From Sclerotinia nivalis (Eukaryota > Ascomycota > Leotiomycetes > Helotiales > Sclerotiniaceae): a DNA stretch of 64,000 nt. Under the pieces are notes generated by a model. It was not told the DNA's origin, ran no database searches, and worked only from the letters and a program-made list of their open reading frames with translations. The stretch spans positions 62,001-126,000 of the forward strand of contig JAPEIS010000004.1 of the NCBI GenBank assembly GCA_029531795.1, read 5' to 3'. How positions within the stretch are numbered: the first letter of the stretch is position 1; each line of letters opens with the position of its first letter. The translations under genes were made by a program, and so were the position numbers. Shown here in pieces: positions 10,890 to 22,764 of the stretch.

Positions 10890-12651
10890 ATGGAACTTGC
10901 AACGGAAACTCAAGGCGAAAAGCGAAAACGTAGTCCGGAAAGTTCTGGGAGTCAAGGCCATGGACGGATAACACAAGCTCCTCGACTGGGCGAAAATGCA
11001 GCTCCAACGGCTGCTGCACAGATCAACTATTTGGTAAAGGCTAGAAGCGATAGACTCAAACTGGTCGAAGGAGATTCCGAAACTTTCGGAGATGTTTTGG
11101 GGATGTTGGACGAATACGAAGGTGTGTATATATCACGTGAATTGATTCCCGCTCGGTGGGGAGCAAGGGAGGGAGTTCTACTTGTCTGCGAGCATTCGGG
11201 AAATACGGTAACTGACTGAGGTAGGTGTCCTTCAACGTCGTGAAAGTCTAGCATCCAATCTCGGCGCCAAACTAGTTGGTCCTCTACTTTTGAAGTCATT
11301 TGAAAAGCTTTTTGACGGCCCAATCAAAGTCATTCAAAGCTCCTATGCTCTCGAACAAACGCCTATCACCTGGTTAGAGATTGTCTCTTTCGCCCGGAGT
11401 AATCCAGCAGACTTTATTATCAGCGAATCATTGCATAGCGTGAAAGTTTGTCGATTCTGGATCAATGGAGGGCAAATCGAAATATCTGAAGACGATTATC
11501 GTTTGATCATGTCAGGTGCTCCGGAAAGAATGATTCCAAGTCAACCTATGCCCGAGGATGAGACATCTGAGCTCGGCACCCTACTCATTCTTGAGAATCG
11601 TCTTACTATGTTAATCAAAAAGGCTGATGCCGTCGCAAGTAGAGCAAGACAACTCAACTACCATTTGAAAGGAAGAAAGAATGCTATCATGGCGAAAAAG
11701 TCTCCCGAACAACTTTCTGAATCTCCCCTCCCATTCGCATCTCACCCATTTTCTGCGATCAATAGAAGTCGATCACCTGCTTCCCTTAATGGTGAGACTG
11801 CTAAGTTGCAGCAAGATCTATTAGAGCAATTCCACAGCCCAAATCGTCGTCAGTCCCTACCATCTCAGCCAAGATCGAAACAACCTCGACTTCACACTTC
11901 TGAACATACAAACTTTCATTCTTTCAATGGCGCACCTCAAAGCTCTGATCACCAGCGAGTATCGCAGCCACCATCTAATTCTGATGACGGCATCGAAGGG
12001 CAATATCGGGTTTTGATGGCTGCCAGGATCGAGAAACTACACAAGGGGGATCCCATTACGCCACCATGCGATCGATGCAGACGATTACGATTCACGTGCA
12101 CCAAGCATATGACTGCTTGTGCTGCATGCACAAAGAAGCATGCTAAATGTTCTTGGAAGGATGTCAAAGATGGAGAACTTGAAGCAACAGCATCTGCTCT
12201 AACGCAGCGAGACTCTCCAGCTGCATCAGAAGATGGATTGTTGATTGTTGATAAGAAACATACGCCAGAGCGATCAAATTTAGCAAGTACTAGTGGTGGT
12301 GTTACTACTATTGGAGCATGCGGAGCGAGTGGATCGAGTAGACAGGTTCCAGTAAGCTTTTCGTACCCATCGATGGTAGCTGGCATTTGTTTTTATTATA
12401 CTGTTCACTTGACAATTGCTAAGTCTCTAATGTTTTAGGTTCATACACAACACATGTCGATGCTTTCTGGTCTGGAAGCTGAGTTACGTCCTCAAAATAC
12501 AATGAACACTAAAAATCAGTCTCCCACTGTCGCCGCCACCTTGCAAGTCAAATCACCGCAATCAAAACCAGTGCAGGAAAGAAGATTATCTGCTGAACAT
12601 ACCTTGTTGGCACAGATGGCTTCAGCAGCCGCGGCGGCTAGCAATATATAA
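10890..12651 (+). CDS. Protein with C-terminal Zn(II)2Cys6 cluster (523 aa)
   Basis: Three exons: 10890-11121, 11225-12351 and 12439-12651. The introns are 103 and 87 bp with GT-AG ends, and frame is kept across both. Residues 1-30 are basic and Ser-rich (GEKRKRSPESSG, NLS-like). A folded, hydrophobic segment follows (about 75-180, LGAKLVGPLLLKSFEKLFDG, EQTPITWLEIVSFARSNP). Next is a disordered Pro/Ser region. Residues 359-386 read CDRCRRLRFTC-TKHMTA-CAACTKKHAKC, exactly C-x2-C-x6-C-x6-C-x2-C-x6-C, the fungal binuclear zinc cluster. The cluster is normally N-terminal; here it is internal/C-terminal and no fungal-TF middle homology domain is recognisable. DNA binding is likely; transcription-factor function is inference. 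The tail ends in an alanine-rich stretch. Confidence 0.82.
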
Positions 12652-14033
12652 ACATGGGATGTCATAGAAATAGCACAAAGATCGGATGCCTGGTTGAAGT
12701 GTTATCTCGTCTTAGCATCCACATTCATCTTGAATCTCGTCTAATATTCTGGCCGATGCCGAATCTGATGGATTTTGAGTACTTGGAGATAATAAATGGA
12801 TCATTCAGTTGATAAAATATCCCTAGGTTTTTTATTGTTGGCTGGTTATGAGGGGGATTTGGGGTCATAGTATGAAAATGGAAGGAATAGCCATCTTTTA
12901 AGGTCCATTGATGATGAAATTTTGAAGAGTTGAAAGCTTGGTCGATTACTGCGGATGTTTTGAAATTTCACCGGGGTGTTTAGTATACCAGTTTTGCTTC
13001 CTGGGTCCTTTTATAAGAGGCTCAATCCGATTATTTAATGTTTGTGTTATGTCTTGCTGATCTATTTTTTGATAACGGTTATCACTTTCTCGGTCAAATA
13101 AAGCTTGTTTTTCATCTACTGCGTGTCTTCTCTATTCTGCAAGTGAGTTTATTTATTTCCGTTAATATCTTTATCCATCTGCCCCGGTCTACATCCACTA
13201 TTGATATGCATTCTTTTCTTGTTGGGAATCGATGGGTCTTATCTGGAATTCGATCGTCCAGCCTTATTTATTGCCTCAATGGGCATTATGTGTTACACGG
13301 CACCTTTTCGTATCTGCCAACTTTAAAGCTAACACCCGAATTAATTGACAGGTTGATAATTGCGTCATCAACATTCACAGTCTGGGTATCATGTTCTTTG
13401 CTTACTGAACTATTATCGGTTTTTTAACCATGCTCGCGTCGGATTTGGGTATTCGGATTAAGTTGCTGTCTAGTATTGTCTAATATGAGAAAGATAATGA
13501 CTTCATTTGGTAAAAAATTCCTTTGATAGCAATAGTCTTTCCCTCCGGTTTCTCCACTTAAGCCCATTTCTATCTGATCTTGGCACAGCTGCCACTGTAC
13601 CTACTTGATAAATTCTATTACAGTCTTTTCGATGGATATCTTATCTAGTACTACCACATCCTGGAACCCAGTGTTTCCTCTTCAACGGAACACCCGGGTA
13701 TGAAATGCTGAAGATGAGGCGTGGTGCATGGGCTGGATTTATGAATAACCTTATGGGCTCGATAGAATCTAAAGTAGGATAGGAAATCGTGATACGTGGA
13801 ATGGAAATAATTTACGGCCGAATACAGCGAACGGTGGCGAGGAGTCAAGTCCCAGGAAAGGGTTGAATTGTATTAATAAGGTTAGACATTCAAATGCTCA
13901 ATGAGACGAAAGTATTCTGGTAGAAAATTGGGAATGGGATCAACAGTTTGATCAGTGGTTAATTGATAAATTATTCATTGATAAATTACTCATTATAGTG
14001 TCACATATACACCGTATCCTAGATTAAAATCCC
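12652..14033. other. Intergenic, convergent 3' ends
   Basis: This 1.38-kb stretch lies between the 3' ends of the Zn2Cys6 gene and the gamma-glutamyltransferase. A 129-codon ORF (13038-13427) is hydrophobic but has no domain or splice logic, so I do not call it a gene. Confidence 0.55.
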
Positions 14034-15882
14034 CTAAATCGCATAACCAGCACTATTAAGTTGTCTGGGCTCACCAGCCGCCTCAAACGTTCCATTCCCT
14101 AATCGTCTCAGTGATTGCGCCGTCGAAGTTCCCAAAGCCATAAATGTTACATTCGCTCCAATTTCTCTGAAGAACGCCGTGGTTTCATTGCTATATCCTT
14201 GGACTCCGAAAGTTGGATCTCCATATTCAAAAGCTGCGGTGTTTGGAGATAATTGATCGTGGAATCTTGGTTGACGCATACTTTCGGCTGAAGTCATGTT
14301 CTGGTCGAGTGAGTGCCAGAGGTGCTGGATTACTTCTGTGATAATGCGGGAACCACCGGCGGAGGCATGGGCAATGTAGACGGTGCCGTTGGGGTATTCG
14401 ACGATGGTGGGGGAGATGGAGGAGAGGGGTCTCTTGAATGGTCGGATGAAGTTGGCTGGGGAGGGGGAGTAGCCGAATGCATTGATTGCGCCAGGGATGG
14501 AGAAATCTAGGAAATTATTAATATGACGTGCGAATTTCGGGGTGAAGTGGAAGTCTTACCATTCATCTCATTGTTCATTACGACACCGGTTTCTGGAATC
14601 ATGACTCTGCTTCCAAACACAGTATTAATTGTAGATGTCAAGGCGATCGTAAGACCGCTCTTGTCAGCAGCAACACTGGCAGATGTTCCACTATCGGAAA
14701 GAATGTCGAAATTCGAAGGATTGTAAGAAGATACATTCAAAGTGTGATATTGCTCAATCTCCGATCGAATTTCAACAGCTATGGATTTTGATACCATTTT
14801 ATCTTGGTAACTTGTTAGGTTTGCGAGGAATTTTGGATCTCCCAACAAGGTTCTTTGTCCGTAGCCGAAGCGCATTGCCTCGTCCAAGTAATGCGTCGAG
14901 AAGTTCAGCTGACTTGGACTCGACATATCATAGCCCTCGATAATGTTCATTACACTGCAAACTACTGCACCGCTCGATGGTGAAGATCCGCTGTAAATTT
15001 TGAAACCTCGATAAGTGGTATTTGAAGTAATTCGGGACTCGACGGTGTAATTTTTTAAATCCGAAAGAGTCATTGTCCCATTTGATTTCTGGAGCGCGGT
15101 GATTGTGGCATTTGCAATGGCGCCTGTGTAGAATGCATCTGGACCATGTTCGGCAATGACTTCAAGCGTATCGGCATATCGTTTTCTGGTTATCAGGTCG
15201 CCCAACTTGATTCGAGTTCCATTTGGCGCAAAGTCAATTGCCCAGGTTTCGTCATATGTCAAGAAATCATAGGGAGTTGCGGAGGAAGCCATGTAGCGGA
15301 CTAAGTCGGCGGTAACATTGAATCCATAGCGGGCGAGTTTGACAGAGGGTTGCACTAGCTGTTTCCAAGGCAAGACTCCGTATTTTGTGTGAATGTGCTC
15401 AAGACCACGTAGCTCTCCTGGTACACCACTTGCCAAACCACCATAGAGGGAGGCATCTGTGTTGGAGAGAGGAGGAGAGTACATAGTCTCGAAAGCAGCG
15501 GCGGGAGCCATCTCGCGGAAATCAACAAACTCATAAGTTCCATTGGCTGATCGCACAGTCGCAAAACCACCGCCTCCTATACCAGAATGATACATTGCAA
15601 CTACTCCCACACAGAGTTGTATTGCGACAATCTAGTAAAAGTGTTAAAATAACTAAATAAGAACTTCAGACTTTGAATTAGCGGACTCACGGAATCAGCG
15701 GCATTTCCTCCAGCTTTCATAATATCGATACCGATCTTTGAGCAAATCGAACTTTCACTAGCAACAGCTCCATTCTTTGCATCGTTAGCTGGGTGCGAGT
15801 ACGATGGTATTGAGACAGCTCTCGTAGAAGGCAAAAGTGCTAAGGCGAAGCAAACAGCTTGAGGGAGGTGAAGGGATAGCAT
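14034..15882 (-). CDS. Gamma-glutamyltransferase, secreted (578 aa)
   Basis: Ntn-hydrolase family enzyme that removes or transfers the gamma-glutamyl group of glutathione and related peptides. Three exons: 15691-15882, 14560-15631 and 14034-14506; introns are 59 and 53 bp. It begins with a signal peptide (LPQAVCFALALLPSTRAVS). Family blocks include GGNAADSIVAIQLCVGVV, HSGIGGGGFATVR, YGGLASGVPGELRGLE, and DSGTSASVAADKSGLTIALT. In that last block Thr380 is the expected autoprocessing nucleophile that begins the small subunit. FGSRVM and HASAGGSRIITEVIQHLW follow. The block after the nucleophile is GTSAS, where many homologues read GTSHxS, a small divergence. Many N-x-S/T sites fit a secreted glycoprotein. 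Confidence 0.92.
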
Positions 15883-16024
15883 AATGAGATTTCAACCCGG
15901 GAAAATGAGTTAGAAAGTGATGGATAACGCAATGAAGAGGAGGAGGAGGACTACTTATACAAAATCATATCAACTGTGAACATCGGAATTGGCTGCCAAT
16001 AAGCTTTTGTCAACCCTGGTACCT

Positions 16025-16177
16025 GCAGGAAGACATCACACTGCACCCAAGAAACATCCCAACAAACCAACCCAAAAAAAAATGTTGATCCTATCATAAA
16101 AAGCAGGAAGGCATGACACTGCACCCAAGAAACACTCCAACGAACCAACCCTGAAAAATGTTGATCTTATCATAAAA
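16025..16177. repeat. 78-bp tandem duplication, diverged
   Basis: The copies start at 16025 (GCAGGAAGACATCACACTGC) and 16103 (GCAGGAAGGCATGACACTGC). They continue in parallel to the shared ATGTTGATC(C/T)TATCATAA end. The copies differ at several positions and in a poly-A length. Confidence 0.85.
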
Positions 16178-16623
16178 ACCATAACATTCACTCTGAATAA
16201 GCCGCGTATGTTTTCCCCATCTACTGATTGCAGAAAATCTTAAATTGAGTTGCGTACGAGGTACTTGCTTGAAGATCTAACTGACCGCAGCCACGTTGTT
16301 ATTCGAGAGGAGTGTTCCGGGGAACGTTAAGGGAAGTAACCGGATAGGGAAGCTCCAAGCTTAGCGTGAAATGAATTTAGTAGATATTAGCTGTTTTATT
16401 GGTAGGGCGTCTGATAGATATTCTTGTGGATTGACAAGAAGCTTGCCCTATCTTCCCTATAGTCTGTGAGTTAATATATGTACCTGCATAATAAGAATCT
16501 CGAATTCGGGGCTGTGGATAACAGGAGAAGTTAATTATACTGGATCTAGAACTTCGATTAATCAAGTCTGGGATAAAAAGATTTCCAGTATAAGAAAAAT
16601 TAGATCTCAGAACAATAACTAAT

Positions 16624-17349
16624 ACCGTCAAAACTCGGTGAACTGGAGTAGGTAGGTTATCACAAATACAGAATAGAGTTTTGCGGGATAAAGTTGTTCA
16701 AAGTGTCTAATGGAATATAACTCAATAAAACTGGGGCAGAATTGAGGCAAGATTTGAAGTGAGGTGGCTTACTCAAAGAGTTATTCCCAATTAGTAATAA
16801 TGTACCTTAATCTTAATCTTAATCTTACTTACAATTCAAAATCAAAGTCCGTACGTACGTACAGCCAGAAAGTATACCTAGGTAGCACACTCCCCAGTAT
16901 AAACTCAAATCACACTCAGCCCTCTTGAAATAAGGTTATTTATTATTTCCTATACCAAATGGCTTGAAAATTGAAAATCTGTTAATCCACTTTCATAATC
17001 CATCCAATCATACACCCACAATCTTCTTCCATAATATAGAAAGTGTGTATTGTATCTGATGAATTTATATAGTAGCCTCCCCTCAACACAGTGCGCTATA
17101 CTCTGTAGCCGCACAAGTATAACCAAGTTCTATTGTATTCCACGACTAGGGTGAATTACCGTATAAACTCAATGCAGTGAGATACACTATCACTAATTAA
17201 GAAGGCTTCTTTAGCTGTAAAACAGAATGTCTGATTGGAAGTAACCTTTTGAATCAACCATCTCATTTTACTCTTAGTGAGATATTCATCCTACAAAACT
17301 TTATTCTATTTTTGTAATAAGCCATCTCAGTTCACCGAGTTTATGCGGC
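16624..17349. mobile_element. Candidate non-autonomous TIR element (~0.7 kb)
   Basis: AAACTCGGTGAACTG at 16631-16645 is exactly inverted at 17328-17342. Similarity continues inward: AGAATAGAGTTTTGCGGGAT (16670-16689) matches the reverse complement of about 17285-17305 as AGAATAAAGTTTTGTAGGAT, differing only by transitions. The interior has no transposase-like ORF. This looks like a MITE or solo inverted-repeat relic. I could not define a clear target-site duplication. Confidence 0.5.
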
Positions 17350-17861
17350 AGTGACGATACGATCTCGAAGGGGGACTCAGGAAGTCTTCAACCACAGGAT
17401 ACCGCCAAGAATCATAGCCTGAATCGGGTTGGTTTATGCGGATGTTCTAGACGTCTGAGGCACAGTCGTTCACTCTGGAGTTCCAACCTTCGCAAAATGT
17501 ATTTCCGCGGTGGGAGGTGGAATAGCAATGTTAACCATGGGAACTTTCAGACATGGGAGTCGGACTGATGTAGTGCTTTGACTGGTTTCTCATCATTTCC
17601 TCTCACGAGTCCATTGTTCCCAGATACGAAAGGAAACAGTATCGAACTAATGCAATATCGATCTTAAATTGACCACTACCATCCATTACAAACTTCTCTC
17701 GATAAATCTTACAACCCCAAGGTATCAAAAATGCCGCTTCGCTCTCGACCCCGGAAAATTGCTCCAATATGTATCCATCAAATCGTCAATGCCTCACTCA
17801 GCCGAGTTCATCCCGAAACTTTCATGTCTTTCTAGCTTTATGTTATATTCTCAGAAGCCTC

Positions 17862-19500
17862 CTAGTATCTATAGACTGGCTGTTTGCCAACGGGGACAGA
17901 GTACCTCGGCTCGTCGTCCTCGTCGACCTCATCCTTCTCAGGAACAGCAGCATGCATTGTGACATTGCCTATGCTACTATCCTGTCTTCCCACGTAGCTT
18001 TTCGTTTCCTTGAAACCAGGGTGATAGGGTTCGACACCATGGGTATCATTGAATTGACTAGTTGCTCTTGGTGGCGCATCAGAGGGAAACGGCGGTCTCC
18101 TCGATGAGCTTGGTTCTGGGTCACTGAAAGGGTTTCGTTCATCCTCTTCATCATCCATAGGCGCTATATCTCCCGGTGGGGGAATTGGCGGCGCAGGTCT
18201 CTTACTACTGCTCGCGGTAGATTTGGAAATTTGGTTCGGTGGTGGACCGGGCGGTGGTGTAAATCCCGAGCTTGTTCTAACAGGAGGAGTAGTATTTTCT
18301 CCGTTCCCAAGCCCCATCAGTTTCCGCGCATGTAGTACGGCCCTTTGATGTTGATTCATAGCTTTGCTCAACTGTTCATTGGTTTCGATCAAAGTCTCCA
18401 TAGTATCATTGTCAGGGCTTGGATTCTCCGCAATCATATACGCTTGCACACTTCTGCTTGCAGACTGACAACGATCGGCAAATTCGCGGATGAGTTCATT
18501 GGCGAGGAGTTCGGAAGGAGGTGTGGATTGTACCACTTGGGAGAGAAGTTTTGCGGAAGTGCGGGCTTCTTCGATGCGGGAAGAGAGTTCATGGGGGGGA
18601 GGAAGACGATGTGTATGGTGGTTACGTCCAAAGTAGTTTTGCGCATTGGGGTCAAAGGGTGGGGCGATGAGGGTTCGTGGACCTGTAGGACCCTGGGGTG
18701 CATTAGAAGGGGAAATCCACCGATGGTAATGCTTGGGGAAACTTGCTGCTAATTTGACCATCTTCTCTTGCTCTTTCTTCCACATCTCAATTAGAGGAGC
18801 CAGGGTTTCATCATCTGCCTTGTCTCTCGTAAATGTCACCAAAGTTTCCATCAATATTTGCTTGACACTTGGATCCCTTCCAGTTCTTAAAAGTTCCTTC
18901 ACAGTTTGGATAAATTTCGCGTCCATGTTCCTCGTAAAGGTCTTCCCAGGGTTGTCCGTCAAAATCCGAATCAGCATTATTGCATTGTACTGTACGTAGG
19001 GCTTGCTAAAGTTGTCCTTGGAAAGGTACTTTCTAATATGGTAGGCGCATTCTTTGGCGGCCCCTGGGGAAGATTCTGCTGCTTCGACGATGGCAGGAAG
19101 GTAAAGAACTTCTTCACCCTAGGAAATGTTAGATATATCATACTTTGTAACTACGACAATCCAAGGAATTATACATACTGAGCCATTTGGACCTCCAGAT
19201 TCGCAAAATGAACGCTATTTTTATGATCAGCACCAGGCTTTCGGTCGATTTGGCCGTCTGCGATAATAACATACAATATTTCTTGCTGCATTTACTTCTG
19301 GGGTATCGAGCTGAGGATCTCCAGTTTCCTCGTTAGAATCTTTGGCTGTAGCGTAGAATGTCCATGGTCAGTTAAATACAAATCAACCTCCTTACTTCAC
19401 GGCGCATCTAGAAGAGGGATGGATCTCTTTTGAAAATCTACCTACAGCGCTTCAGTGAACCTAGCACGCGATTCATGCCCATATTCTTCATTGCCTTCAT
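17862..19500 (-). CDS. VHS/ENTH-like plus GAT domain endosomal sorting adaptor (472 aa)
   Basis: Four exons: 19446-19500, 19275-19345, 19179-19214 and 17862-19118; all introns are GT-AG and in frame. The N-terminal half is an alpha-helical VHS-type domain (SGEEVLYLPAIVEAAESSPG, AKECAYHIRKYLSKDNFSKP, YVQYNAIMLIRILTDNPGKT). A GAT-like helical domain follows (about residues 235-320, SSRIEEARTSAKLLSQVVQS, ETLIETNEQLSKAMNQHQRA). The tail is Pro-rich and disordered (PPPGPPPN, RPAPPIPPPG). It carries NPFSDPE, an NPF motif that binds EH-domain proteins. Architecture resembles Lsb5/GGA/TOM1-type ubiquitin-binding adaptors acting between Golgi, endosome and actin patches. The VHS part differs from canonical Lsb5, so I give no symbol. 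The 5' end is the least certain part because the first exon is short. Confidence 0.82.
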
Positions 19501-21085
19501 GACTGCGATAACCAATAACCGTCCTTAATAACTTGCAATATGTTTTATTTCCTCGTAAACCACTATCTTATGGGAAAATGCGATAACGAGGTCTTGTGAA
19601 CTACGATAACGAAAGCCGTTTTATCCTTTGTGACTGTGCGAGGAGTGGGTGAGATTTCGATGTTCGATGTTCGATGTTCTGCATGAAGTTTCAACTGATA
19701 AGGTTATATCTTTCTGGTACACAGTTTGTTTCGTTTCTTATTCCGCTATTTCGTATTTCGTACTCGTGTTATCCGTAGTCGTGTTATATTTTAAGAAAGG
19801 GAGAAATGATTTTATTTAATGGGCGGTTATTTCTGGGAAGGCGGTTGATTGATAGAAGGAGAAGGCTGATGGAAAATGAAATGCGGCGTAGTTTGATGAA
19901 GGACCAATCAATAGGTGAGGACCCTCTGGACATCCACTAGGTTACCGATTATAGTGAGAATGATAATGATAATGATAGTGATAGTGAAGGTGATGATAAA
20001 GTTATTCTTGATTTGTGCTGCGTATATACTTGTAACTTGTATCGATTGAAATCAACATCCACAACTTTTTCTGATACTATCTTAATCGTCAATTGATTTC
20101 TCGTCGACTGTACTTTAATATCTCTGAATCAAGATTTTCAATACCTACATCAGAAAAGAATTACCCGTACCTACCAGCCTGTACATTCAAACACATCATG
20201 TGGCAAGCAAATACTTCTTGAGTTCGTCATCTTGTCGTAACCCTCACAACCTAATTCACAAATCATCACTATCGCCAAGCAACACAGCCTTGCCTCCAAG
20301 ATGGATGTTACGGAAGCTATTTAGTACTGAGTTATCGATGAAACGAATCTACCCATTCCTATCAATGTCGACTAAGTCAATCTTGTGTCCCGGATTGATG
20401 GTGGCTCAGCCTATCAGATCATTCTTAAACTTGAGTTGCTACATAGTACGCAGTACACTCGGTATTTACTATCAAGACCTTGAAGACTTTGAAGACTCCA
20501 AGTGGGGAGAGCTCAAGGATAAGATTGGCGACCCAATCTAGTGTTTAGTGTTGAAGTTAAATGACACGTCAAGAACACGTACTTCTGATGGGGGAGCAAC
20601 ACATTAATGCTGTTAAGATGACATATTCGAATGTCGTAGAATAGCCATTGATTCTGTACAGATTTCAATCATCCCATTTTTCAAAAGATGTTGCTACTTC
20701 AAACATTTGAAACCATATCCGTACTCTGCCTTTGGGTGGTTCCTATGATGAGATGGATGTCCGAGATTCCGGGTGAACAACAGGAAGCCCTGTACGCACA
20801 TTTTCTACGGCTTACACCATCGTCAAGCATCCATCCGGAGCTCGCGGGATTAATAAGAAACTCCTCTTCCTTCATGTGGGAAGCTATATTGTTTTATGGT
20901 CGAAACCCATGTTCTAACATGGTGTCGGAAGCGTCTAGTAAGGAGCTTCCTGATATCGCAAAGTGAAATAGCATACACACAATACCTCAATACGAGGTCG
21001 CGATACAAGCAGTATCTTGTATTCATGGTCAATTGAACTCTGGTGTTGGCAATCTTATCAGTATCATTACTATGCATTACCCATG
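19501..21085. other. Intergenic, degraded sequence
   Basis: This ~1.6-kb stretch contains a GATAAT-type microsatellite (19959-19998) and two modest plus-strand ORFs (20200-20541 and 20688-20966) without recognisable domains. Fragments such as LGIYYQDLEDFEDSKWGEL look protein-like, but surrounding frames are closed. They may be gene relics, or the decayed C-terminal side of the adjacent GH3 pseudogene. Confidence 0.45.
19959..19998. repeat. GATAAT/GATAGT microsatellite
   Basis: Imperfect hexamer/trinucleotide-like array upstream of the VHS/GAT gene. Confidence 0.75.
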
Positions 21086-21600
21086 ACTATTCTCATGTTG
21101 GCCACTTTGATACCAACTGGCCACAATTCTCGTCCCCATATCCGTCAATCATAACTCCAAAAGCGACCCATTGGCAACGGCTGCTGTAAAGTTTCCACCA
21201 CTTGCTCCTCAGACCTCAGAGTTTGGGATAACGACGTCCAGTCCTGCCTTTGCCGCTGCATATTAAGTGTGCAATGCTCCTTAATTCTGTCTTCAAAAGT
21301 CCGTTTTGTGCTTTACTACTTTGGCAGGCATCCGAATTATTGAGTCGATTTTATGAACACATGATGCAGCCAGCTCCGGTATGAACTGCATGGACAAATG
21401 GCCAAAGCTACAATTCGTGAATGGTTTTATCATCGATGTTGGATGAAACTGCGGGAATGGTAACACCTGGTTGCTCACTGGCATCCGATGGATTCCGGTC
21501 GTATTCTTGCTCGTTGCCAATGAATTGTTTTACTGAGGCTATTATACCAGCTTCTTGAATTCCAGAGACAGTTTGAGCTGCGAGCTTGCCGGAAAGGTAT
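21086..21600 (-). pseudogene. GH3 beta-glucosidase remnant
   Basis: The reverse strand shows a collinear but broken GH3 catalytic domain. In order of translation: [115 protein letters not shown] and MGTRIVASWYQSGQ. These match the family blocks around the conserved KHF/GNEQE and MCSYN motifs and the AGLDxxMP segment. Two in-frame stops replace expected tyrosines (TAG at 21408-21410, TAA at 21351-21353). The segment that should carry the VSDW nucleophile is deleted between QNGLLKTEL and AKAGLDV, with a frame change. Flanks to about 20.9 and 22.3 kb may hold further decayed parts. It cannot encode an active enzyme. Confidence 0.85.
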
Positions 21601-22764
21601 GCTGTTCATTGTTAGCTATTTCAAAGTGATTCGAGGCCTTAGCCAAGAAGACGCTCATTATGTGGAATAAACCGGTGGAAAGAGAACCTACGATCATTTC
21701 CCATTCCCCTTCCCACAGCGATACACCCTACAATTGAAATTGCTAGGTAGCTTGTCCAACATTACCATCAGAAATTTCTCAGCAACGTCACAGGGGAATT
21801 CGCGAACTTTAATCAGTCTTCTCATAGGTTGAAGGGCATCAGATTTCTTTCACCCAAGAAAAAATCCACGACATTGGTTGTACTCCGGTGAACATTTTAT
21901 ATAAACCTGCTGGGAAAGAGCTCGTGTGCTTACGTCCCTATCAAATTGACATTCAAATGACTGGGATGCATAATGATGAAGTGTAGTAAGGATTCTACCA
22001 CGGGAACGATTTAAACATGTTCCGGCATAATTCTTCTAAGCTCGAGTCCATAGGTTTGCTTTTTCTAGAGTGAGTACTACAAATGCTCTTGCCTTGCTTG
22101 GAAGTTATGCTGTGCCCCCGAACAAGTGGCCTTCTTCCTTTGTCGATTCTTCCTCCTGAAGCGGAAAGCAGAGCGTCTCATACAACAAATTTTTTTTTAC
22201 CGGCTTTTCCATTCAACCTTTCAATCCAACATCGATATCCAATTTCGATAAACCGTCGCCACGATGTTGCAAGTTAAAGAGAACGCTGTGCCAAACCAAT
22301 CTACCTTGCTTATATCAAAATCACCAGGGCCCAGTTGACGCACCAGTTCCATCTTTCCAAAAATGTGCAATCATTACAACCTCTGGGGAAACTGTTCTCG
22401 GATTAATTCTCAGTTTGGCTCCAGACCTCATTCTGATTCATGATTTAGAACAAGAGATTTATGATTTTTAACACGCTTGGCACCATGTTGAAACCATGAA
22501 GTTCGGAAAGGAGATAAGCCTTACTACCGCTTAAAGATTGTTCAAGGATGAAGCGGTAGGGGATCCCCAGGAAAGGTTGTTGAAGTACCTGGCAGGATTG
22601 CGCAACGAAGATATAAATTACTCAGCAGATTCTGAAAAATTTGATGACTGTGGGGTAGATTGTGGAACCCCACCTCATATATTTTCAACGCTATTTTCAA
22701 AATAACCTATTCGAGTGTATGAATTGATCACCGGTATACAAATAAAGTCACCATCGCCATCACC
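21601..22764. other. Degraded intergenic sequence
   Basis: This region lies between the GH3 pseudogene and the NmrA-like gene. No open gene is present. It holds a possible retroelement fragment (22541-22660). On the minus strand near 22330 there is an isolated coding-like fragment (VRQLGPGDFDISKVD) that I cannot place. Confidence 0.45.
22541..22660 (+). mobile_element. Possible Ty1/copia RNase H fragment
   Basis: The plus-strand frame reads KDEAVGDPQERLLKYLAGLR followed by NEDINYSADSEKFDD. This resembles the start of the copia RNase H region (RxLRYLxGT-x-x-GxxYSxDS). Only about 35 residues are visible and the downstream GYSDADWAG motif is missing. The call rests on motif memory alone. Confidence 0.3.

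Larger units (their letters stand above)
15883..17861. other. Intergenic region with repeats
   Basis: This ~2-kb AT-rich region lies between the gamma-glutamyltransferase 5' end and the VHS/GAT gene 3' end. It holds a 78-bp tandem duplication (16025-16177), a candidate TIR element (16624-17349), and short microsatellites (TTAATC near 16806, GTAC near 16850). No gene is supported. Confidence 0.6.

Noticed and set aside
13038..13427. 129-codon hydrophobic plus-strand ORF
   Set aside because: AT-rich, composition typical of random frames, with no recognisable motif; lies in a convergent spacer.
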